From assembly GCA_046352935.1 (NCBI GenBank), contig JAXMGR010000011.1, positions 69,589 to 133,588 on the forward strand: 64,000 nucleotides of DNA, read 5' to 3'. A model generated the notes under the pieces. That model did no database searches, was not told the origin of the DNA, and worked only from the letters and a program-made list of their open reading frames with translations. The position numbers and the translations under genes are program-made. Positions 1-6,671 of the stretch are shown one piece after another. The DNA comes from CAYWMY01 sp046352935 (GTDB taxonomy: Bacteria > Pseudomonadota > Gammaproteobacteria > Steroidobacterales > Steroidobacteraceae). The stretch's first letter is position 1, and each line of letters begins with the position of its first letter.

Positions 1-222
1 ATCGTCACCAACCCGGTGATCGAGGTGACCGGCGATACCGCGACGGGTGACTGGCACATGATCGGCGTGGCCCAGCCGACGCGTGAGTCGCCGAGCTTCT
101 TCATGGTCGGCATCTACAACGACGTGTACGTGCGCACCCCGGAGGGATGGCGGTTCAAGAGTCTCCGGCACACGACCGCCGGCACGGTTTCGCCGTTCGA
201 GATCGTCTGGAACAAGCCCTGA
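1..222 (+). CDS. NTF2/SnoaL-like protein, C-terminal part (5' partial)
   Basis: The reading frame is open from the first base and ends with TGA, so this is the last 73 residues of a gene starting outside the window. The visible part has the alternating beta-strand pattern that ends SnoaL-like/NTF2-like cone folds: a strand around VTGDTATGDWHMIG, a second with IYNDVYVRTPEGWRFKSLR, then a short tail. The WRFK-R ending is shared with the complete NTF2-like gene downstream on the other strand. Such proteins are small cytoplasmic dimers acting as isomerases, dehydratases or dioxygenase partners. Substrate cannot be read from this fragment. A GTG at position 16 is in frame but is probably internal. 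Confidence 0.6.
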   Translation: MVTNPVIEVTGDTATGDWHMIGVAQPTRESPSFFMVGIYNDVYVRTPEGWRFKSLRHTTAGTVSPFEIVWNKP

Positions 223-258
223 CACGGGGTACGGGGGCACTCACCATTCCCCCTAGAG

Positions 259-736
259 CTAGGCGCCTCCGCCGACAGCCGGATGCTTCGCGACCCACAG
301 CCTCACGAGCTCGTCGAGCGGTGGTTGTCGCGCATAGACCGGCAGCCCGTCATCGACGCAGGCCCAGCGCACCCGGCTCTCCGCCCAGATGTGCGCAACC
401 GGCGACACTGCGCCGGGATCGTCGAGATTCGACATCTTGATGGAGATCAGCGTCGGGAACGCGGCGCCGCCGCTGAAGAGCGGCGAGCCGCAGTCACGGC
501 AGAATTCGCGGAACATCTGCGCGCCGCTGTCCGCGGTCATCTCGTGGCGCGCCACGGCTGCCCCGCGTGATCACGACATCCTGCGGATGCACGAACAGCA
601 GCGGTGCGAACGCCGCGCCGTGGGCACGCTGGCAGTTGCGGCAATGGCAGAAGGCGGAGGAATACGGCGCGCCGTGGTAGTCGTACCGGATCGCACCGCA
701 CAGGCAGCCGCCGGTTGCCCGGAACACGAAGCTCAT
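259..736 (-). pseudogene. GFA/CENP-V family protein, frameshifted
   Basis: Two overlapping minus-strand frames together make one glutathione-dependent formaldehyde-activating (GFA/CENP-V) domain. The first (from ATG at 736) has the zinc-binding start GGCLCGAIRY and the CHCRNCQRAHG motif, and runs to about VITRG. The second frame (ending at 259) resumes with RHEMTADSG, the FCRDCGSPLF zinc motif and the usual C-terminal part. The switch lies around 555-570, where one base is gained or lost in a GC-rich stretch. Members are about 130-160 residues and bind Zn2+ through paired cysteines; all the pairs are present across the two frames. Either this is a young pseudogene or a one-base sequencing error hides an intact gene. 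Confidence 0.7.
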
Positions 737-748
737 GACGGCTCCCCG

Positions 749-776
749 TGACCTCCCGGCCGGGGCCGGGAGGTCA
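749..776 (-). terminator. Perfect 13-bp hairpin downstream of the NTF2-like gene
   Basis: TGACCTCCCGGCC (749-761) and GGCCGGGAGGTCA (764-776) are exact inverted repeats around a 2-base centre. The site lies just past the minus-strand stop at 801, between two minus-strand genes. There is no clear T-tract. It probably ends the Rieske-VOC-NTF2 transcript. Confidence 0.55.
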
Positions 777-800
777 GGCTCTCGAGTGGTTGCTCGCGGA

Positions 801-1247
801 TCAGCTCGCGAGCGCAGGCGCCGGCGGCAGTGCTTCCAGCTTCGCCTTGGTGTGCGGCCAGAGCCGCCGCTGGGCGAACTTCCACTGGCCGTTCACCTTC
901 ACGTACACGTCGTCGTAGTGCACGGTCGCGAAGATCTCCTCGTCCTTGGGCGTGTTCGCCATCGCGATCGCATAGCAGGTGCCGGTCGCCCGGTCGCCGT
1001 CGATGTTGATGATGTGGTTCGAGATGTGGTGCGAATTCGCGGTCGTCATCTTCATGATGTAGTTGAAGAAGTGCCGGACGCCGTCATGACCCCGCAGGTC
1101 GTTGAGCCCGATGTGGCTCGTGTCGAAGATGGCATCCTCGGTGTAGAGGGCCACCATGCCCTCGACGTCGCGCATGTCGACGCACCAGGCGTAGCGATGG
1201 GTGAGTTCGAGGATCTGCTGGTAGTCACTCTTCACGGAAGCAGTCAT
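801..1247 (-). CDS. NTF2/SnoaL-like domain protein
   Basis: A 148-residue protein spanning a whole SnoaL-like (NTF2 fold) domain. Near the N-terminus is helix QQILELTHRYAWCVDMRDVE, then LYTEDAIFDTS, the HHISNHIINIDGD strand and the WKFAQRRL end strand. HRYAWCVDMRD and the HH pair resemble ring-hydroxylating-dioxygenase beta-subunit-like and dehydratase-like SnoaL_4 members. The start at 1247 is chosen because GGAG lies nine bases upstream; an in-frame ATG at 1271 has no ribosome-binding site. It follows the Rieske and VOC genes on the same strand and probably belongs to that catabolic operon, perhaps as a small accessory subunit or isomerase. The exact reaction is unknown. Confidence 0.8.
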   Translation of the reverse strand: MTASVKSDYQQILELTHRYAWCVDMRDVEGMVALYTEDAIFDTSHIGLNDLRGHDGVRHFFNYIMKMTTANSHHISNHIINIDGDRATGTCYAIAMANTPKDEEIFATVHYDDVYVKVNGQWKFAQRRLWPHTKAKLEALPPAPALAS

Positions 1248-1282
1248 TTCCTGGTTCTCCTTGTCGGTCATTCTGAGGTACT

Positions 1283-1483
1283 TCAACAAATCCGGGCTGT
1301 GGCATCCACCGGCAGCACGATGATCTCGCGGACGAACATCGCGCGCACGCCATTCTCCCGTGCGCGGCTTGCCGCATCCGCGGATCGCCGGTCCCACAGC
1401 GAGAGGAAGGTCGCGGCATCCGGCCACCAGCTCGCCTCGAGGGCGCCGAAGCGTTCGCGCGCGATGCCGCGGCAGAACGTCAT
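1283..1483 (-). pseudogene. Short open frame, possible EthD-like remnant
   Basis: Directly after the TGA of the VOC gene the same frame stays open to 1283. From ATG 1483 it would give 66 residues with WWPDAATFLSLW and the end RAMFVREIIVLPV, which resembles the C-terminal tail of EthD-type alpha-beta barrel proteins. No ribosome-binding site is clear and the N-terminal half of an EthD domain is absent. It fills the 272-base gap between the VOC and NTF2-like genes. I read it as a possible decayed gene end, weakly supported; a chance frame in GC-rich DNA is the alternative. Confidence 0.25.
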
Positions 1484-1519
1484 GCAGGCCGGTATCGCGT
1501 CCGAGTCGCCGCCGCCGGC

Positions 1520-1993
1520 TCAGGTGAAACGCACGGTGCCGAGTCGCGCCATCGAAAAGGCCTGTTCGTCCGTCGTCTCCTGGAGCTCGATGATGTTGCC
1601 GTCGGGGTCGCGGCCGTAGGTCGCCTTGATCTCGCCGAAGTCCACGGGCGCGCGGTGGAATTTCATGCCGGCGCGCGTGAGTCGTTCGTATTCCTGCTGG
1701 ATGTCGGTCACGTCGAGACAGAAGTGCGTGTAGCCGCGGTCGCAGGCCCGCAGGGGACCGCCCTCGCGCGCGGCCGGGCGGTCGTACTGGAAGATCTCGA
1801 GATGGCAGTTGCCGGCACGCAGGATCACCTGTTTCGCGGTCGTGCCCTGCACGCCTACGATCTCGTCGATGAGCGCGTTGTCGGCCCAGCCGGAGCGCAC
1901 GACCTCGGTGAAGCCCAGGACGTCGCGGTAGAAGGCCACGAGCCGCTCCAGGTTTGCGGTGTTCAGCGCCACGTGGTGAATGCCTCGGATCAT
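1520..1993 (-). CDS. VOC superfamily protein (glyoxalase/extradiol dioxygenase-like)
   Basis: A 157-residue protein with paired beta-alpha-beta-beta-beta modules of the vicinal oxygen chelate fold. The start MIRGIHHVALNTANLERLVAFYRDVLGF is classic for module one. Likely metal ligands are H6/H7, E66 in HLEIFQY, H90 in GYTHFCL and E136 in DGNIIELQE. Family members are metal-dependent glyoxalases, epimerases or ring-cleavage dioxygenases. The ATG overlaps the stop of the upstream Rieske gene (ATGA, 1990-1993) and has GGAGGG six bases before it, so translation is probably coupled. Acting on a product of the neighbouring oxygenase is a reasonable inference; methylmalonyl-CoA epimerase or glyoxalase I are less likely in this context. 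Confidence 0.85.
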   Translation of the reverse strand: MIRGIHHVALNTANLERLVAFYRDVLGFTEVVRSGWADNALIDEIVGVQGTTAKQVILRAGNCHLEIFQYDRPAAREGGPLRACDRGYTHFCLDVTDIQQEYERLTRAGMKFHRAPVDFGEIKATYGRDPDGNIIELQETTDEQAFSMARLGTVRFT

Positions 1994-3363
1994 CGACGTC
2001 CCTCCAGGTAATCGTTCAAGACTTCGTGAAAACGGCGGACGCGGGATTCCTGGCCGCTCAGATAGGCATCGTCGTAGCCCATCGAGTGCAGTCCCTGCTG
2101 CTGGGCGACTGCCACGCCGAGGTCCTGGGCGACGAAGTCACCGTGCGGCAGGGCCCCGCCGGTCCCGAACGTCGGCGTTTCGTGCTCGGCCTCCGCGAGC
2201 GGGCGCAGGCCGTAGATCGTCGGGACCTCCCGCTGGCCCTCGACGCGCGGGACGAGGTACCAGTAGTCGAAGCGGCAGCGCTCGGGATCCGTGGCGTGCG
2301 GTTCGGTGCGGAAGAAATGCAGGCCCTCGGGCGCGGCCGTCAGCGTCACGTTCGGGAACAGCGTGTGGTGGAAGTAGTCGGTGAGTTCGTCGTCCATCAG
2401 CGTGTCGAAATGCCGGCAGCCGCGCGCGGGGCCGAGTTTTCGCTTCTGCTGCTGCAGCGCCCGGCGCCCTTCACGGGCGCGGCCCGCGAACTCGGCGGGA
2501 TCGAGCTCCCACTCGCGCAGCATCATCTCCCAGCCCGGCTCGATGGCATGCGGTCGCGGCGAGCGCAGCGAGGGCTGGCCCTGCTCGATCATGCGGTTGT
2601 GCCCGTTGGGGTACATCTCGAAGACCGTGTTGCGGTAGTCCTCGTCGATGAAGCCCGCGAGCTGCGGATGCACGGTGGGCAGGTGATAGGACTCGTTGAA
2701 GTTGTCGGGCGCGAATTTCCAGTTGGTCTGCACGTCGATCGTGCGCCAGACGACGCGCACCAGATTCCCGAGCCGGCGCCCGGCCAGCAGCTCCGGGACG
2801 GGGGCGAGGTAGTCACGCAGCGGCGGAGCATCCGGGCTCATCGTGTACCAGACGAAGCCGCCCCAGCTCTCGCAGCGCAGCTCGCGCAGCCTGCGTTTGC
2901 CGCAGGGATCGCCCTGCGGGAAGTCGGCAGGATCCTGCGCGCGGAGCAACACCCCGTCGAGACCCCACAGCCAGCCGTGATACGCGCAGGTGAGGCCCTC
3001 GTTGACGCCCCCCGACTGCGTCGACACGAGACGGTTGCCGCGATGCCGGCAGACGTTGAAGAACGCGCGGATCGAGCCGTCGTGCTGGCGCAGCATCACG
3101 ACGGATTCACGGCGCAGGTCGTGCACGATGAAATCGCCGGGCTCTTCGAGCTGCGCCGTGCGTCCGCCGACGTGCCAGACGCGGGTCCACATGCGCTCCC
3201 ACTCGCGCTGCATGAACTCGGGCGACCAGTAGCGGTCGCCGGTGATGGGATCGCCGCGCAGGGGCAGCTGGCGGCTCCCGGGCACGCGCGGGTATCCGGG
3301 CCGTGATGCCGCACCCGGCCGCGCGGCGGTGTCGCCTCCGCCGTCGATGTTCGCAACCGCCAC
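1990..3363 (-). CDS. Rieske non-heme iron oxygenase, large (alpha) subunit
   Basis: A 457-residue aromatic-ring-hydroxylating or demethylating oxygenase alpha subunit. The Rieske [2Fe-2S] ligands are C105-x-H107 (NVCRHRGNRL) and C126-x2-H129 (LTCAYHGW). The catalytic mononuclear iron site is in DNFNESYHLPTVHP, with H227 and H232 as likely ligands and the usual NWK run (214-216) before it. The start is GTG at 3363 with AGGGGG six bases upstream. The enzyme would be cytoplasmic and needs an electron-donating ferredoxin or reductase, none of which is encoded nearby. It heads a minus-strand operon with VOC and NTF2-like genes and faces a quinone oxidoreductase gene across a 275-base gap. Substrate is not deducible; phenylpropionate-, carnitine- and steroid-type enzymes share these motifs. 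Confidence 0.92.
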   Translation of the reverse strand: MAVANIDGGGDTAARPGAASRPGYPRVPGSRQLPLRGDPITGDRYWSPEFMQREWERMWTRVWHVGGRTAQLEEPGDFIVHDLRRESVVMLRQHDGSIRAFFNVCRHRGNRLVSTQSGGVNEGLTCAYHGWLWGLDGVLLRAQDPADFPQGDPCGKRRLRELRCESWGGFVWYTMSPDAPPLRDYLAPVPELLAGRRLGNLVRVVWRTIDVQTNWKFAPDNFNESYHLPTVHPQLAGFIDEDYRNTVFEMYPNGHNRMIEQGQPSLRSPRPHAIEPGWEMMLREWELDPAEFAGRAREGRRALQQQKRKLGPARGCRHFDTLMDDELTDYFHHTLFPNVTLTAAPEGLHFFRTEPHATDPERCRFDYWYLVPRVEGQREVPTIYGLRPLAEAEHETPTFGTGGALPHGDFVAQDLGVAVAQQQGLHSMGYDDAYLSGQESRVRRFHEVLNDYLEGRR

Positions 3364-3433
3364 GACGTTCCCCCTCTACCGTGGCCCGTCCGCGGGCCGG
3401 TCGAGCCTGCCCGTTCCGCCGCGGGCTGTCCAG

Positions 3434-3497
3434 AAGCCTGTCCGGAAGCCTGTCCGGATGCGGTCCATCGCGGGTCACGGGGACGACTCGGACAGGC
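3434..3497. promoter_or_regulatory. Tandem and inverted repeat in divergent promoter region
   Basis: The 275-base gap between the divergent Rieske and quinone oxidoreductase genes holds two exact tandem copies of AAGCCTGTCCGG (3434-3445 and 3446-3457). A partial copy, CTGTCC, precedes them at 3426. The 9-base core GCCTGTCCG returns inverted as CGGACAGGC at 3489-3497. The placement suits a regulator-binding region for both promoters, but no regulator gene is nearby and no clear -10/-35 pair was found. Confidence 0.35.
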
Positions 3498-3638
3498 TCG
3501 GGATCGTCGTCGCAGCGATGCTGCCGGGGAACAGGCCCGCGTGGTTCCCGCCGCGCATCCGTCGCGGTATCGTGGCGCCGTTCGTTCTGCGCGGCGTACA
3601 CGGCGTTGCGTCGCAGGGGACACCCGGGAGAACTGCGC

Positions 3639-4619
3639 ATGCGCGCCATGCTCTGCCACGCGTTCGGACCTCTGGAGACATCCCTGGTGCCGGGGGCGGC
3701 ACCGGATCCCCGGCCGGGTCCGGGCGAGGTCGTCATCGCCGTGCGCGCCTGCGGCATCAATTTCTTCGACGGCCTCATGGTCGAAGGGAAGTACCAGCAC
3801 AAGCCGCCGTTCCCGTTCTCGCCGGGCTGCGAGGTCGCGGGCCTCGTGCACGCCGTGGGTGAGGGCGTCGCGGACCTGAGGCCGGGCCAGCGCGCCTTCG
3901 CGTTCGTCGGTCACGGCGGCATGGCCGAGCAGGTCGTCACCGCGGCGCGGAGTGTGACCGCGATGCCCGACGGGCTCGACGACGTGACGGCGGCGGCGTT
4001 CCCGGTCGTCTACGGCACGTCCTACCACGCGCTCGAGGATCGCGCGGCGCTCCGTCCGGGCGAGACGCTGCTCGTGCTGGGCGCCGCGGGGGGCGTCGGG
4101 CTCGCCGCCGTCGAACTCGGCAAGCTCATGGGGGCCCGCGTGATCGCGGCGGCCTCGTCACGCGAGAAGCTGGAGCTCTGCCGGCGCTACGGCGCGGACG
4201 AACTCATCGACTACTCGACCGAGGACCTGCGGGCGCGCATCAAGGATCTCGCCGGATCGCGCGGGATCGACGTCGTCTACGACCCCGTGGGGGGAGCGCT
4301 GGCCGAGCCCGCGATCCGTTGCCTCGCGATGGGGGGGCGCTACCTGGTGATCGGCTTCGCGGCGGGTGACATCCCGCGGATCCCGCTGAACCTGCTGCTG
4401 CTGAAGTCCGCCTCCGCGGTCGGCGTGTTCTGGGGCGCGTTCACTCAGGCCCATCCCGGGCCGAATGCGGCCAACGTTCGTCAGCTTCTGGACTGGCTGG
4501 TCGCGGGCCGGCTGCGGCCGCACATCCACGGCAAGTACCCCCTGGAGCGTGCCGTGGAGGCGATCGGCGTGGTCATGAACCGGCAGGTCCGCGGCAAGGT
4601 GGTCGTCACGGTCCCCTGA
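3639..4619 (+). CDS. MDR-family NADPH:quinone oxidoreductase
   Basis: A 326-residue medium-chain dehydrogenase/reductase without the structural-zinc cysteines, as in quinone oxidoreductases (usual length about 325). The N-terminal GroES-like part has ACGINFFDGLMVEGKY and the FPFSPGCEVAG motif. The Rossmann part has LVLGAAGGVGLAAVELGKLMGA followed by ASSREKLELCRRYGAD, a typical NADPH site. The C-terminal part has GVFWGAF and ends RGKVVVTVP. The start ATG at 3639 has GGGAG eight bases upstream. A longer in-frame extension upstream lacks any family similarity. It diverges from the Rieske operon and may reduce a quinone or enone product of that pathway; this is inference. Confidence 0.88.
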   Translation: MRAMLCHAFGPLETSLVPGAAPDPRPGPGEVVIAVRACGINFFDGLMVEGKYQHKPPFPFSPGCEVAGLVHAVGEGVADLRPGQRAFAFVGHGGMAEQVVTAARSVTAMPDGLDDVTAAAFPVVYGTSYHALEDRAALRPGETLLVLGAAGGVGLAAVELGKLMGARVIAAASSREKLELCRRYGADELIDYSTEDLRARIKDLAGSRGIDVVYDPVGGALAEPAIRCLAMGGRYLVIGFAAGDIPRIPLNLLLLKSASAVGVFWGAFTQAHPGPNAANVRQLLDWLVAGRLRPHIHGKYPLERAVEAIGVVMNRQVRGKVVVTVP

Positions 4620-4632
4620 TCGGCCGGGCGTT

Positions 4633-4648
4633 CGGCGGTCACCCGCCG
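4633..4648 (+). terminator. Short hairpin after the quinone oxidoreductase gene
   Basis: CGGCGG (4633-4638) and CCGCCG (4643-4648) pair around TCAC just after the stop at 4619. There is no T-tract. A weak candidate terminator. Confidence 0.25.
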
Positions 4649-4762
4649 CGAGGCCGGATCCGGCGTTGGCCCCGGACGCAGGGCGCGGGCGTTGCTGTTC
4701 TCGCAAGTGCATGAAACAGATGGTGTTTCCGCCCGGTGCGACGGATCTCGGGCTAGCGACCC

Positions 4763-4778
4763 GTTATGACCGAATAAC
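4763..4778 (+). promoter_or_regulatory. Inverted repeat upstream of cysJ (possible CysB-type operator)
   Basis: GTTAT-N6-ATAAC (4763-4778) is a perfect 5-base inverted repeat in a locally AT-rich patch, about 72 bases before the cysJ start. LysR-type regulators such as CysB bind AT-rich imperfect dyads of this kind upstream of sulfur-assimilation operons. The TAGCAT at 4814 could be a -10 element, but no convincing -35 is visible. The CysB assignment rests only on gene context. Confidence 0.35.
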
Positions 4779-4850
4779 GATTAGACCTTTCCTGCATCAA
4801 GCGCCGACTCGCTAGCATCCTCGACCATTAGTGGCCTCAACAAGCGAGTC

Positions 4851-6671
4851 ATGGTGGCGCAGCCCTCGACGATCGGGACGGGACCTGTGGGCATCGGAGC
4901 GGAACGCCTGGCGCAGCTCGATCGCCTGCTGGCGGATCTTGATCCCGCGGCCCTGAACTGGGTGTCCGGCTACATCGCCGGGCTCGCCGCTGCCCGTGGT
5001 GGCGCGCCCGCCGCTCAGGCCGCCGCCGTGCCGCAGGCCGGCGCCGGCCAGCGCCTGACCATCGTGTCCGGCTCACAGACGGGCAATGCGCAGCGCATCG
5101 CCGCCGGTCTCGCGAAGGCCGCTGCGGCGCAGGGTCTCGAGGTCAGGCACTTCCGTGCGGGCGAGTACCCGGTCCGCGATCTCGCGAAGGAGAAGCTGCT
5201 CTACCTCGTGTTCAGCACGCAGGGCGACGGCGATCCGCCGGACGAGGCCCGCGCGTTCCACGATTTCCTGATGGGCCGCAAGGCGCCGAAGCTGCCCGAT
5301 CTCGAGTTCGCGGTGCTGGGGCTCGGCGATTCCAGCTATCCGAAGTTCTGCGAGATCAGCCGTCGGCTCGAAGAGCGCCTCCTCGCGCTGGGGGGGAAGG
5401 CCGTGTCCCCGCGCGTCGACTGCGACCTCGATTTCGACAAGGCGGCCGCCGCGTGGACCACGCAGGTCGTGGGCCACGCACGCGAGCGCGGCGTGCGCGC
5501 GCCGGTCGCGACGGTGACGCCGCTCTTCGTGGTTCCGAGTGCGCCGGCTCACGATCGCGAGCGGCCGTTCGCGGCCGAACTCGTCGCCAACCAGCGCATC
5601 ACGGGCCGCGGCTCCGACAAGGACGTGCGGCACCTGGAACTGTCGCTCACCGATTCCGGGATCACCTACGAGCCCGGGGACTCGCTGGGCGTGCGGCCCG
5701 AGAACCCGCCCGAGACCGTCGCGGGCATCATCGAACTGCTGGGCGCTCGTGCCGATGAACCCGTCGAGCGCGACGGTCGCACGCTGCCGCTCGCCGAGTG
5801 GCTCGGTCGCGAGCTCGAGATCACGCTGGTCACGAAACCGTTGCTGGAGTCGATCGCGTCGCGCTCGGGGGCGGCCGACGACCTGAAGGCCCGGCTCGCG
5901 CCGGGCGCATCGGTGGCGATGCGCGAGCTCATGAAGGGCTCTCAGCTCGTGAGCCTGCTGGCGCGCTACCGGCCGCAGTTCACGGCGGCGGAGCTCGTGG
6001 CGACGCTCAGGCCGCTCGCGCCGCGCATGTATTCGATCGCTTCGAGCCAGAAGCGCGTCGGCGACGAGGTGCACCTGACCGTGGCGCTGGTCGAGGACGA
6101 ACAGGAGGGCCGCCGCGTCTGGGGTGCGGCCACGCGTCACCTGTCGCTGCTCGACGCTACTGCCGGGGTGCGCGTGCCCGTGTTCGTCGAGCGCAACGAG
6201 CGTTTCCGTCTGCCGGCGGATGCGTCGCGCGATGTCGTCATGATCGGTCCGGGCACCGGCGTCGCGCCGTTCCGCGCCTTCGTGCAGGAACGCGCCGAGA
6301 CCGGCGCGCGCGGCCGCAACTGGCTGTTCTTCGGTGCACGCCGCTTCTCCTGCGATTTCCTCTACCAGCTCGAATGGCAGGAGGCCCTGAAGAAGGGCGA
6401 ACTCGCCCGCATCGACCTCGCCTTCTCGCGCGACACCGACGAGAGGGTCTACGTGCAGCGGCGCATCCGCGAGGCGGGCCGCGAGCTGTACGCCTGGCTC
6501 GACGGCGGCGCCAGCGTGTACGTCTGCGGCGATGCCGACCGCATGGCGCCCGATGTGCACGCCGCGCTCGCGGAGGTGATCGCCGAGCACGGCGGGGTGT
6601 CGGGCGAGGATTCGCTCGAGCGGCTGAACGAGTTCGCGGCGACGGGCCGCTACCTGCGGGACGTGTACTGA
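4851..6671 (+). CDS. cysJ: Sulfite reductase [NADPH] flavoprotein alpha subunit
   Basis: A 606-residue diflavin reductase, the size of CysJ (599 in E. coli). After a 65-residue N-terminal region comes the flavodoxin-like FMN domain (IVSGSQTGNAQRIA at about 71-84). Next is the FAD domain with RMYSIASS (about 392-399). The NADPH domain follows with GPGTGVAPFRAFVQER (about 466-481) and the C-terminus is YLRDVY. It passes electrons from NADPH through FAD and FMN to the siroheme subunit CysI, in cytoplasmic sulfite-to-sulfide reduction. Its TGA shares one base with the ATG of cysI (TGATG), so the two are translationally coupled. The ATG at 4851 lacks a strong ribosome-binding site, but the protein N-terminus resembles CysJ from here. 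Confidence 0.95.
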   Translation: MVAQPSTIGTGPVGIGAERLAQLDRLLADLDPAALNWVSGYIAGLAAARGGAPAAQAAAVPQAGAGQRLTIVSGSQTGNAQRIAAGLAKAAAAQGLEVRHFRAGEYPVRDLAKEKLLYLVFSTQGDGDPPDEARAFHDFLMGRKAPKLPDLEFAVLGLGDSSYPKFCEISRRLEERLLALGGKAVSPRVDCDLDFDKAAAAWTTQVVGHARERGVRAPVATVTPLFVVPSAPAHDRERPFAAELVANQRITGRGSDKDVRHLELSLTDSGITYEPGDSLGVRPENPPETVAGIIELLGARADEPVERDGRTLPLAEWLGRELEITLVTKPLLESIASRSGAADDLKARLAPGASVAMRELMKGSQLVSLLARYRPQFTAAELVATLRPLAPRMYSIASSQKRVGDEVHLTVALVEDEQEGRRVWGAATRHLSLLDATAGVRVPVFVERNERFRLPADASRDVVMIGPGTGVAPFRAFVQERAETGARGRNWLFFGARRFSCDFLYQLEWQEALKKGELARIDLAFSRDTDERVYVQRRIREAGRELYAWLDGGASVYVCGDADRMAPDVHAALAEVIAEHGGVSGEDSLERLNEFAATGRYLRDVY

